Shown piece by piece: positions 1 through 6,241 of a stretch of DNA of 14,215 nucleotides. The DNA lies in NCBI GenBank assembly GCA_964459445.1, contig CAYWMP010000155.1, positions 1 to 14,215 of the forward strand. Direction: 5' to 3'. A program made the translations under genes and the position numbers. Position 1 is the stretch's first letter. Every line of letters begins with the position of its first letter. The notes under the pieces were generated by a model that was given only the letters and a program-made list of their open reading frames with translations, did not search any database and was not told the DNA's origin. This DNA comes from CAYWMP01 sp964459445. GTDB taxonomy: Bacteria > Desulfobacterota > DSM-4660 > Desulfatiglandales > HGW-15.

Positions 1-565
1 TAAGAAACCGATCTCTTGCCACAAACACATCTGAAAAATAAAAACTCACAGCCCCCACCAATACCAGAATCCTGCCCCACAAATTCAGTTTGGAGACTCC
101 AAATACCGAACAGGCGCCCACAACCATCACGGTAATGACGATGACATATATCAAGACAGGGACTCTCATGTCTCCCAGATTGGGGAGTAACCAGCGATAG
201 ATAACCCCGCTCAAAATAATCACGACCGCAGCACCCACCCATGTCATCATACCCACCTGAGCCACACTAATAAATCCAATCACATAGAAGACATGACCCA
301 AAAGGAATGAAATCAACCCAAGGAGAAACATCTTTTCTTGCGGAAGGGCCAGAAACACATCCCCCCCAAGGCAAAATATCAACCCGATCAATATGAAAGT
401 GTAATATTTGGGAACGGGATGAGGCTGGATGAGGGCCACAACAATGAAAAGACATGATAGGAGCGTCTTTGTCGGTAAGATGCCCTTCACGCTCTCTTTT
501 TTTTCAAAGTAAAGGAGACCAACCAAGAGCATCGCGGCGATGATGATGATAGTGGCATTTTCCAT
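1..565 (-). CDS. YhhN/TMEM86-family integral membrane protein (lysoplasmalogenase-like), C-terminus cut by window edge
   Basis: Reading the minus strand from the ATG at 565 gives 188 uninterrupted residues up to the window edge. The protein is almost entirely hydrophobic, with about six membrane segments visible. It carries the YhhN-family patterns GGDVFLALP followed by FLLGLISFLLGHVFY in the first half, and SFYFSDVFVARDRF near the visible end. Acidic residues in the two 'xxD' motifs (GGD and FSD) are characteristic of the family, in which mammalian TMEM86B hydrolyses lysoplasmalogens; the role of bacterial members is less certain. Family members are usually 210-230 residues, so roughly 25-40 residues are missing to the left. 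The start is supported by AGGGAG-type sequence (complement of 574-580) with a spacer of about 9 nt and by a strong upstream promoter. The gene diverges from the hydrolase at 730. Family assignment is confident; enzymatic activity is not shown. Confidence 0.85.
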   Translation of the reverse strand, partial: MENATIIIIAAMLLVGLLYFEKKESVKGILPTKTLLSCLFIVVALIQPHPVPKYYTFILIGLIFCLGGDVFLALPQEKMFLLGLISFLLGHVFYVIGFISVAQVGMMTWVGAAVVIILSGVIYRWLLPNLGDMRVPVLIYVIVITVMVVGACSVFGVSKLNLWGRILVLVGAVSFYFSDVFVARDRFL

Positions 566-606
566 TCGAGAGTACTCCCTCTATTCTTAACTATTGGCAG
601 TTTTCT

Positions 607-616
607 TTTCGCGAAA
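607..616. promoter_or_regulatory. Perfect palindrome TTTCGCGAAA in the divergent promoter region
   Basis: A 10-bp perfect palindrome lies about 12-20 nt downstream of the predicted minus-strand transcription start. Its position would suit a repressor operator acting on the YhhN-family gene. A 10-mer palindrome can arise by chance, and no regulator gene sits nearby, so the operator reading is tentative. Confidence 0.22.
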
Positions 617-633
617 GGATTGGAAATCATCGA

Positions 634-662
634 ATTATAGGTGGACAGGGGGAAGGCGTCAA
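634..662 (-). promoter_or_regulatory. Sigma-70 promoter of the YhhN-family gene
   Basis: On the minus strand TTGACG (662-657) is followed by exactly 17 nt and then TATAAT (639-634). This is 5/6 and 6/6 agreement with the sigma-70 consensus at optimal spacing. Transcription would begin near 627, leaving a leader of about 60 nt before the ATG at 565. It is the best promoter match in the window. Confidence 0.72.
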
Positions 663-729
663 TATAAGCTTGCGTGGCTAATCAGCGGCTTTCAGCACTT
701 TTAAAATGGATTTTGGTCAAAGGGTTTGA

Positions 730-1605
730 ATGAGAGAGGATCACACTTTTCAGGGAAGCGACGGTAGTTTCCATTATATCGACTGGGGCGGATCCGGACC
801 CCTTACTCACTTTTCCCATGCCACAGGATTATGTGCGGGGCTATATACGCCTCTAGCTGAAAAGCTTTCCTCTCACCTCCACGTTGTCGGCATGGACGAT
901 CGAGGGCATGGGAAGACCGCTGCTCTAACCAATACGCGCAAACTCAAGAACTGGGACATCTTTGCCGAGGATCAGGAGCATTTCTTTCGATACTTAAGTG
1001 AACCTATGATAGCTATGGGCCATTCCAGGGGTGCTGTTGCAAGCATGATCCTGGCGATAAAACGACCTGCCCTTATCAGAGCCCTTATCCTCATAGATCC
1101 TACGATTCTGCCTCTGTCCTGGATGTGGTGGTGGTTTCTATTGAAAAAACTTGGATTGGCCAGGCTGGTTCCAATAGCCTATAAAGCAACTCGAAGAAAG
1201 GCTATCTGGCCTGATAAAAAAGCTATCTTGGATGCCTATCGAAGTAAAGGCATGTTTGCACACTGGAAAGAGGGTTTTCTCGAATCCTATATTGCCAATG
1301 GTACTGAAGAAACCGAAGATGGGAATATAAGACTGTCGTGTGATCCCATCTGGGAGTCTCGGTGTTTTGCTTCCTGTCCCCACGATATTTGGCGCTATAT
1401 TCCTTTGCTCAGAACACCTTGCCTTTTCCTATATGGATTGAAATCCGATATCTGCTTAAAGCCGACGATTAGACGGTTTGAACGACTGGTACCTGGCGCC
1501 ACTCTCCACGGGTTCGAAAATACAACCCATTTTGTGCCCATGGAACGGCCGGATGAATGCGTAGAGGCCATCCTGGAATTCCTCAAGGACCATGGCATCC
1601 TTTAA
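730..1605 (+). CDS. Alpha/beta-fold hydrolase
   Basis: This 291-residue protein has the layout of a single-domain alpha/beta hydrolase. An oxyanion-hole region (FSHATGLCAG, residues 28-37) is followed by a conserved MDDRGHGKT turn (55-63). The nucleophile elbow GHSRG (97-101) places the catalytic Ser at 99. The acid is probably Asp240 (YGLKSD) and the base His267 (TTHFVPMERP). A cap-like insert spans roughly residues 130-220 and is rich in Trp and Lys/Arg. There is no signal peptide, so it is likely cytosolic. The ATG at 730 has only a weak purine stretch (AAAGGG) upstream. The substrate cannot be told from sequence: esterases, lactonases, haloperoxidase-like and C-C hydrolases share this fold. 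It diverges from the YhhN-family gene and is 427 bp from hutU, so a role in histidine breakdown is not implied. Confidence 0.88.
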   Translation: MREDHTFQGSDGSFHYIDWGGSGPLTHFSHATGLCAGLYTPLAEKLSSHLHVVGMDDRGHGKTAALTNTRKLKNWDIFAEDQEHFFRYLSEPMIAMGHSRGAVASMILAIKRPALIRALILIDPTILPLSWMWWWFLLKKLGLARLVPIAYKATRRKAIWPDKKAILDAYRSKGMFAHWKEGFLESYIANGTEETEDGNIRLSCDPIWESRCFASCPHDIWRYIPLLRTPCLFLYGLKSDICLKPTIRRFERLVPGATLHGFENTTHFVPMERPDECVEAILEFLKDHGIL

Positions 1606-1850
1606 CTTATTTGCGTGGGCAAAAAGCCCATGACCCAAAAGCCTTGACATCGATTTAACAGTTGACCGGATTATCGCTGTTTGCAAACTGGCGAAAGGCT
1701 CAAGGCGTAAGGTTAAAGGAAAACCGAAAATGTGGTGATGAGATTTTTTGCCTTTTGCCCTGCGCCTTATGCCTTCTGCCATTTTATTACGTCCCCTTTC
1801 GAACAGATCAATTACAACTTCGAAGACAACGCCTTGATGGTCGATCAGGG

Positions 1851-1879
1851 TTGACACCCTATCCCTCATTCCATACTAT
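1851..1879 (+). promoter_or_regulatory. Probable sigma-70 promoter of hutU with overlapping dyad
   Basis: TTGACA (1851-1856, 6/6) is followed by 17 nt and TACTAT (1874-1879, 4/6). Transcription would start near 1886 and give a leader of about 147 nt before the hutU ATG. The -35 box is embedded in the dyad AGGGT-TGAC-ACCCT (1847-1860), a possible repressor site. It does not resemble the HutC operator known from Pseudomonas. The leader contains the CCCGCC stem-loop at 1940-1959. Confidence 0.55.
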
Positions 1880-1939
1880 TCCAGTCATAACAGCCCAGCC
1901 ACAAAGGCACGAAGGCACAAATAAGAAACATGAAGCTTG

Positions 1940-1959
1940 CCCGCCAGAAGTAAGGCGGG
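1940..1959. repeat. CCCGCC-N8-GGCGGG stem-loop, copy 1 (hutU leader)
   Basis: The 20-mer CCCGCCAGAAGTAAGGCGGG forms a 6-bp GC stem with an 8-nt loop. An identical copy lies just after hutU at 3774-3793, and related versions occur at 7592-7611 and 11033-11050. It is followed by TAAAACCCTGAACCT, which recurs inverted at 8994-9008. It looks like a dispersed intergenic repeat that is transcribed into the hutU leader. Confidence 0.75.
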
Positions 1960-2032
1960 TAAAACCCTGAACCTATCACTTTTAGATCGGCTCACACCCT
2001 TCCCAACCTTCACATTAACCGGGAGATTAGAC

Positions 2033-3751
2033 ATGGATGAACTGGCCAGAGAGACCCTGATAAAAGAGCTCCAGATCGGTTCCGGAAAACCTCGCCCTGT
2101 GCGAGCGCCGATTGGAAAAGATCTGCACTGTAAAGGGTGGCAGCAGGAGGCTGCATTAAGGATGCTTTGCAACAATCTGGATCCCGACTGTGGCGAAAAA
2201 CCTATGGAGCTAATTGTCTATGGCGGCATAGGTAGGGCCGCTCGCAATTGGTCTTGCTTTGACGCCTTGATCCGATCACTTATGGATTTGGAGAATGACG
2301 AAACACTGCTAGTGCAATCGGGAAAGCCGGTAGGCATCCTGAAGACCCTTACCCACGCACCACGTGTGCTTATTGCAAATTCGAACATTGTTCCCAACTG
2401 GGCAAACTGGGAATACTTTCATGTATTGGACAAAAAGGGTCTTATCATGTATGGCCAGATGACTGCCGGATCCTGGATCTATATCGGCACCCAAGGCATC
2501 CTTCAGGGGACTTACGAGACCTTTGCTGCATTGGGTGACAAACACTTTAAAAGCTCACTGTCTGGAAAAATTGTCGTAACCGGCGGATTGGGAGGCATGG
2601 GCGGTGCTCAGCCCCTTTCCGTGACCATGAATGAAGGGGTATGCATTTGTGTGGAGGTGGATAGGGACCGCATTCAAAGACGGCTCGACACCCAGTACCT
2701 GGATACCATGACCGAAGACCTTGACCGCGCCATTAAAATGGCACGGGATGCCGCAGACAAGAAAAAACCCCTATCCATAGGTCTGCTTGGCAATACGGCC
2801 GAAATTCTTCCGGAAATGATCAACAAAGGATTCATCCCGGACGTCGTCACAGATCAAACGAGCGCCCACGATGAACTGAACGGCTATGTGCCTGCTGGAA
2901 TTCCCTATGATGAGGCATTAACGCTAAGGAAAGGCGATCCCAAAAAGTATGTGGATATGGCCCTCAATTCCATGGCCGTCCATTGCCGGGCTATTCTGGA
3001 GATGCAGACTAATGGAGCCGTTGCCTTTGATTATGGGAACAATCTCCGTGCTCAAGCGCAAAAGCGTGGTGTGGACAATGCCATGGACTACCCGGGCTTT
3101 GTACCGGCCTACGTGCGTGACCTCTTCTGTGATGGCGAAGGGCCATTCCGCTGGGCCGCCCTTTCGGGTGATCCGGATGACATCGCCATAACCGACCAGA
3201 CCCTTATTGATGCTTTCCCTGAAAAGACACGAATGGTTCGATGGTTGAAAATGGCAGGAGAAAAGGTCTCCCACATGGGTCTGCCGGCCCGCATATGTTG
3301 GTTGGGCTATGGTGAAAGGGATAAGGCCGGGAAACTTTTTAACGATCTCGTAGCCTCAGGAAAAATATCCGCACCCATAGTTATAGGTCGTGACCACCTG
3401 GACTGCGGATCCGTAGCATCACCTTACAGGGAAACAGAGGCCATGAAGGATGGATCGGACGCGGTTGCTGATTGGGCTTTACTCAACTGTATGGTAAACG
3501 TGGCCTCCGGCGCCAGTTGGGTGTCTTTTCATGATGGTGGTGGCGTTGGGATCGGGTACGCCCTCCACGCCGGCCAGGTCACCCTTGCAGACGGCACCCC
3601 CGAGGGTGAGCTTCGGGTGACTACCGTACTGAGGAACGATCCGGGCACGGGGATCATACGCCATGCGGACGCAGGCTACGAACGAGCAATTGAAGTGGCA
3701 GGGGACCGCGGTGTAAAGCTTCCCATGATTAATATGCTGGCAAGGACATAG
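2033..3751 (+). CDS. hutU: Urocanate hydratase (urocanase)
   Basis: Urocanase adds water to urocanate to give 4-imidazolone-5-propionate, using tightly bound NAD+; it is the second step of histidine degradation and cytosolic. Family blocks run through the whole 572-residue protein: YGGIGRAARNW (63-73), QSGKPVG (95-101), ANSNIVPNWANWE (115-127), MYGQMTAGSWIYIGTQGI (139-156), the nucleotide-binding GGLGGMGGAQP (184-194), QTSAHDELNGY (275-285), FDYGNNLR (332-339), FRWAALSG (372-379) and DHLDCGSVASPYRETEAM (454-471). Cys422 in LPARICW is the likely equivalent of the active-site cysteine (Cys410) of the Pseudomonas enzyme. The ATG at 2033 has GGGAG at 2021-2025 and is preferred; a frame open from 1937 runs through the repeat and has no comparable site. 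The N-terminus is slightly longer than in Pseudomonas HutU. It is the first gene of the hut block. Confidence 0.97.
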   Translation: MDELARETLIKELQIGSGKPRPVRAPIGKDLHCKGWQQEAALRMLCNNLDPDCGEKPMELIVYGGIGRAARNWSCFDALIRSLMDLENDETLLVQSGKPVGILKTLTHAPRVLIANSNIVPNWANWEYFHVLDKKGLIMYGQMTAGSWIYIGTQGILQGTYETFAALGDKHFKSSLSGKIVVTGGLGGMGGAQPLSVTMNEGVCICVEVDRDRIQRRLDTQYLDTMTEDLDRAIKMARDAADKKKPLSIGLLGNTAEILPEMINKGFIPDVVTDQTSAHDELNGYVPAGIPYDEALTLRKGDPKKYVDMALNSMAVHCRAILEMQTNGAVAFDYGNNLRAQAQKRGVDNAMDYPGFVPAYVRDLFCDGEGPFRWAALSGDPDDIAITDQTLIDAFPEKTRMVRWLKMAGEKVSHMGLPARICWLGYGERDKAGKLFNDLVASGKISAPIVIGRDHLDCGSVASPYRETEAMKDGSDAVADWALLNCMVNVASGASWVSFHDGGGVGIGYALHAGQVTLADGTPEGELRVTTVLRNDPGTGIIRHADAGYERAIEVAGDRGVKLPMINMLART

Positions 3752-3773
3752 GTTTAAAGTTGAAAGGTTTTTA

Positions 3774-3793
3774 CCCGCCAGAAGTAAGGCGGG
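3774..3793. repeat. CCCGCC-N8-GGCGGG stem-loop, copy 2 (after hutU)
   Basis: This is an exact 20-bp duplicate of the stem-loop at 1940-1959, beginning 22 nt after the hutU stop. It is not directly followed by a T-run (CAAGGGCGGGGTTGTTTT follows), so it is a poor intrinsic terminator. It could still protect the 3' end of the hutU message. Confidence 0.75.
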
Positions 3794-3818
3794 CAAGGGC
3801 GGGGTTGTTTTAAAAGAT

Positions 3819-4005
3819 GAACGTCGAACATTGAATCCATCCTCCGTAGCAAGCTACTGCGGAGGACGGACATCGAACATCCAACTTTGAATGAAAAGCA
3901 AACATCAATACAGGATATTAGGGCAGCTTTTCTTCCGCGGTGTAAGCTTTTCTCTTTTTCTTTTCCATTCGGCATTCGATGTTGAGCGTTCGATGTTGGA
4001 CGTTC
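3819..4005. repeat. Inverted-repeat cluster with GAACGTCGAACAT units and a central hairpin
   Basis: GAACGTCGAACATTGAAT (3819-3836) is matched at about 15 of 18 positions by the reverse complement of the sequence ending at 4005. Further ACATCGAACAT-like units lie at 3870-3880 and 3972-3998. Between them, 3840-3866 forms a hairpin (arms TCCTCCGTAG and CTAC...GGAGGA, with a 3-nt bulge on the right arm). No protein-coding potential was seen. The arrangement resembles dispersed palindromic or miniature elements rather than regulatory DNA specific to the next gene. Confidence 0.5.
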
Positions 4006-4045
4006 TTTTTTTTCATAAATCCTTTTTGCCCAGGAGATGTCCACC

Positions 4046-4957
4046 ATGCCCAATCCTTTAATAGAATGTGTTCCGAACTTCAGCGAGGGACGCAACAATG
4101 ATGTTATCGAGGCCATTGTCGAACCTTTTCGTAAAACCAAGGGTTGTATCCTCCTAGATTATCGGGCCGACAAAGACCACAACAGGCTTGTCGTAAGCCT
4201 CGCCGGCCAGCCGAAGCCGCTCCAGGAAGCCCTCCTGGAAGGTTCCAAGGTTGCTATTGCCGGTATAGATCTCGAAAAACATCAGGGCGGGCACCCCCGT
4301 GTCGGGGCCGTTGACGTCATACCCTTCATCCCTTTACAGCATATAGACATGAAAGGCTGTGTCGATTTGGCCCACGGCTTCGGCGAACGCTTCAATGCGG
4401 AAACCGGCGTACCGGTCTATTTCTACGAGGAGGCCGCGCTTCGACCTGAGAGGACCCGCCTCGAATTAATCAGAAAGGGCCAATATGAGGTCTTAAAAAC
4501 CGAGGTCACCAAGCCGGAACGTCATCCCGATGTGGGAGAACCCAAGCTCCATCCCAGTGCCGGCGCGACGGTGATTGGGGCGAGAAAATTCCTGATTGCT
4601 TTCAACGTCAATTTGGGAACGGAAGACGTTGAGGTTGCCAAGCAAATTGCCAAGGCGGTCCGGTCTTCCAGTGGGGGGCTCTGTCATGTCAAGGGTATTG
4701 GACTGGCCCTTGAAGAGAGAGGCCTCACCCAGGTCAGTATGAATATCGTAGATTACGAGAAAAATGCACTTTACAGGGTTGTTGAGCTCATCCGTATGGA
4801 GGCCAAACGATGGGGCGTCCCGCTGGTTGAAACGGAGGTCTATGGTATGGTGCCGGCCGCAGCGCTACTCGACAGTGCTGCCTATTATCTGCAAATGGCG
4901 GACTTCGATCCAGGTCAGGTGGTTGAACTGGCCCTTTTGGATGTAATGGGGGAATAA
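4046..4957 (+). CDS. Glutamate formimidoyltransferase (stand-alone FTCD N-terminal domains)
   Basis: The enzyme transfers the formimino group of N-formimino-L-glutamate to tetrahydrofolate, giving 5-formimino-THF and glutamate, in the cytosol. The 303-residue length equals the two formiminotransferase subdomains of mammalian FTCD without the cyclodeaminase part. Diagnostic motifs are the start IECVPNFSEGRN (6-17), DHNRLVVSLAG (44-54), GGHPRVGAVDVIPF (81-94) with His83 as the likely catalytic base (His82 in pig FTCD), and ERHPDVGEPKLHPSAGATVIGAR (158-180). AGGAG at 4032-4036 abuts an ATG at 4037 but sits 9 nt before the ATG at 4046, so 4046 is chosen. It lies 294 bp after hutU. The neighbouring cyclodeaminase supplies the second half of the reaction. 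The symbol is left blank because ftcD normally names the fused enzyme. Confidence 0.94.
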   Translation: MPNPLIECVPNFSEGRNNDVIEAIVEPFRKTKGCILLDYRADKDHNRLVVSLAGQPKPLQEALLEGSKVAIAGIDLEKHQGGHPRVGAVDVIPFIPLQHIDMKGCVDLAHGFGERFNAETGVPVYFYEEAALRPERTRLELIRKGQYEVLKTEVTKPERHPDVGEPKLHPSAGATVIGARKFLIAFNVNLGTEDVEVAKQIAKAVRSSSGGLCHVKGIGLALEERGLTQVSMNIVDYEKNALYRVVELIRMEAKRWGVPLVETEVYGMVPAAALLDSAAYYLQMADFDPGQVVELALLDVMGE

Positions 4958-5039
4958 AGAAAAGACAAATAGCGCTTTAGGCAAATGATTTAGGTTTCTT
5001 GACAATGAGACACCTGGATTTTTGGGAATTGGCTTTTCT

Positions 5040-5135
5040 TGGAGTAATGGAGTTATGGAGTACTGGAGCAATAGAAAAGCAGAGATAGGATTGCGTCTAC
5101 TGGTTTCCAACACTCCAATACTCCAATACTCCAAT
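5040..5135. repeat. TGGAGTA / TACTCCA inverted repeat between the folate-enzyme genes
   Basis: Short reiterated units TGGAGTAATGGAGTTATGGAG (from 5040) face complementary ACTCCAATACTCCAATACTC units (5112-5131), about 35-40 nt apart. Transcribed RNA could fold into a long imperfect hairpin. The 261-bp gap between formimidoyltransferase and cyclodeaminase contains nothing else gene-like. Confidence 0.6.
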
Positions 5136-5147
5136 CAAAATATACAG

Positions 5148-5153
5148 TATAAT
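5148..5153 (+). promoter_or_regulatory. Possible -10 element before the cyclodeaminase gene
   Basis: TATAAT matches the sigma-70 -10 consensus exactly and lies about 65 nt before the chosen start. No acceptable -35 hexamer is present at 16-18 nt spacing (AATACT at 17) and there is no extended TG. It may be chance in an AT-rich stretch. Confidence 0.22.
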
Positions 5154-5218
5154 CCAAAAGCTAGAGTCTTTGCCCTCTGAGCTTGAATAATAGAGCTTGT
5201 GTTGAGGAGATGTCTCTC

Positions 5219-5854
5219 ATGTCTTTAGTTGACCTTACACTTAATGAATTTGTCAAACAACTTGGTTCAGATTCCCCCGCCCCCGGAGGAGGCAGCGTGG
5301 CTGCACTGGCCGGGAGTTTGAGTGCGGCCCTTTGTGCCATGGTGGCCAGACTGACGGTTGGGAAGAAGAAATATCAGGATGCCTGGAAGGACATGGAGAA
5401 AGTGAGAGACGAGGCCGAAGAGCTTTCCCGCCGCCTCCTTGAATTGGTGGACAGGGACACTGAAGCCTACAATCAGGTTATGATGGCCTTTAGGCTTCCT
5501 AAGGATGACGATGAACAGAAATCGCTTCGGACCAAAGCCATCGAAGCAGCCAATAAACAGGCGGCAGCCGTACCCTTAGAGACATTACGCACCGTGGCCG
5601 AGCTGGGTGCCTTCGTGGATCAGGCCCTGGAAAAGGGAAATCCAAATTGCGTCACCGATGCGGGAGTTGCGGCCCAAATGATCCGAACCGGTGCAATGGG
5701 TGCCGCCTATAACGTTAAAATCAATTTCGCTGGTATTAAAGATCTAGAATTCACAGACCGGTTGGAAAAGGAGACCAATGACCTTCTTGACCGGGTTTTC
5801 ACGTCAGTTGAGGCCTTAGAACAAAAAGTTGAACTGGCGCTGAACCGGAGCTGA
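5219..5854 (+). CDS. fchA: Formimidoyl-THF cyclodeaminase (FchA/FTCD_C family)
   Basis: The enzyme cyclises 5-formimino-THF to 5,10-methenyl-THF and releases ammonia, completing the transfer begun by the neighbouring transferase. The 211-residue, helix-rich protein has the family hallmark SDSPAPGGGSVAALAGSL (17-34) and the second conserved segment GNPNCVTDAGVAAQM (140-154). The family includes stand-alone bacterial methenyl-THF cyclohydrolases (FchA), so cyclohydrolase is the alternative label; the hut context favours cyclodeaminase. The ATG at 5219 is preferred: GAGGAG (5204-5209) directly touches an in-frame ATG at 5210 but is 9 nt from 5219, and the product then begins MSLVDLTLNEF as in relatives. 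The frame extends up to 5183 without a better site. The gene is split from the transferase, unlike the fused vertebrate FTCD. Confidence 0.92.
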   Translation: MSLVDLTLNEFVKQLGSDSPAPGGGSVAALAGSLSAALCAMVARLTVGKKKYQDAWKDMEKVRDEAEELSRRLLELVDRDTEAYNQVMMAFRLPKDDDEQKSLRTKAIEAANKQAAAVPLETLRTVAELGAFVDQALEKGNPNCVTDAGVAAQMIRTGAMGAAYNVKINFAGIKDLEFTDRLEKETNDLLDRVFTSVEALEQKVELALNRS

Positions 5855-6238
5855 TGGACCATCGTTAAAGTTGTTCGTTATTTGATATTGGGTAATACTT
5901 CAACAGGGGCAGAATATTAGACAGGATTACGGGATCAACCGCGATTTTGGTGGAATCAAAGAATCGCCCAAAAGCTCCCTGCAAGGCGGGGCTTTTAGGT
6001 TATTCTCTTACACTCTGGAACGCTCATTATGAAAACTTTGAGCAATTTGGGGGCTCTGTGAGAGATAGGATGTCCTGTCATTCCCTGGCCCAGACCTGGA
6101 TTATCAAAATGCTGTAATGAAAAGTCAGGCATTCATCAGAAATAAAAAAGATTGAAAATCCACTTACCGTTGCGCCAGGGCGGGCCTGTTAATCATGTCT
6201 AAAGACCATTTCTCACGTATAAGAATCAAGAGAAACTA
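5855..6238. other. Non-coding gap between fchA and hutI, with a hairpin
   Basis: These 384 bp show no credible gene. A hairpin at 5970-5996 pairs AAAAGCTCC with GGGGCTTTT (9 bp, one G-T pair) around a 9-nt loop; it is followed by only a scattered T-rich stretch, so it is at best a weak terminator. ACAGGATTACGGGATCAA (5921-5938) resembles a common degenerate intergenic repeat. I saw no convincing promoter for hutI. Confidence 0.5.
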
Positions 6239-6241
6239 TTG

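Larger units (their letters stand above)
1606..2032. other. Repeat-bearing intergenic region and hutU leader
   Basis: No convincing gene lies in these 427 bp. The first part contains an imperfect inverted repeat, AAGGCGTAAGG (1702-1712) against a complementary GCGCCTTATGCCTT stretch (about 1762-1775). Its AAGGC-type units are degenerate. The middle holds the hutU promoter (1851-1879). The end contains CACAAAGGCACGAAGGCACA-type text (about 1900-1919) and the CCCGCC stem-loop at 1940-1959. A short open frame at 1662-1970 crosses these repeats, has no family resemblance and is rejected as a gene. Confidence 0.6.

Noticed and set aside
1616..1630. TGGGC-AAAAA-GCCCA hairpin after the hydrolase as a terminator
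   Set aside because: The stem is only 5 bp and is followed by TGACCC rather than a T-run.
1456..1869. 137-residue minus-strand open frame overlapping the hydrolase end
   Set aside because: It is antisense to a clear gene and runs into AAGGC-type repeats; no domain or membrane pattern is recognisable.
1662..1970. 102-residue plus-strand open frame in the hutU upstream region
   Set aside because: It spans repeats and the hutU promoter, has low-complexity composition and no plausible start signal.
1937..2032. N-terminal extension of urocanate hydratase to a TTG at 1937
   Set aside because: It would translate the CCCGCC stem-loop repeat, has no family similarity, and the ATG at 2033 has a proper ribosome binding site.
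5040..5135. CRISPR-like array
   Set aside because: The reiterated units are 7-9 nt with no regular spacers and are inverted across the centre; no cas gene is near.
6152..6180. Promoter for hutI starting at TTGAAA (6152)
   Set aside because: The sequence 17 nt downstream is CCAGGG, which is not a usable -10 element.
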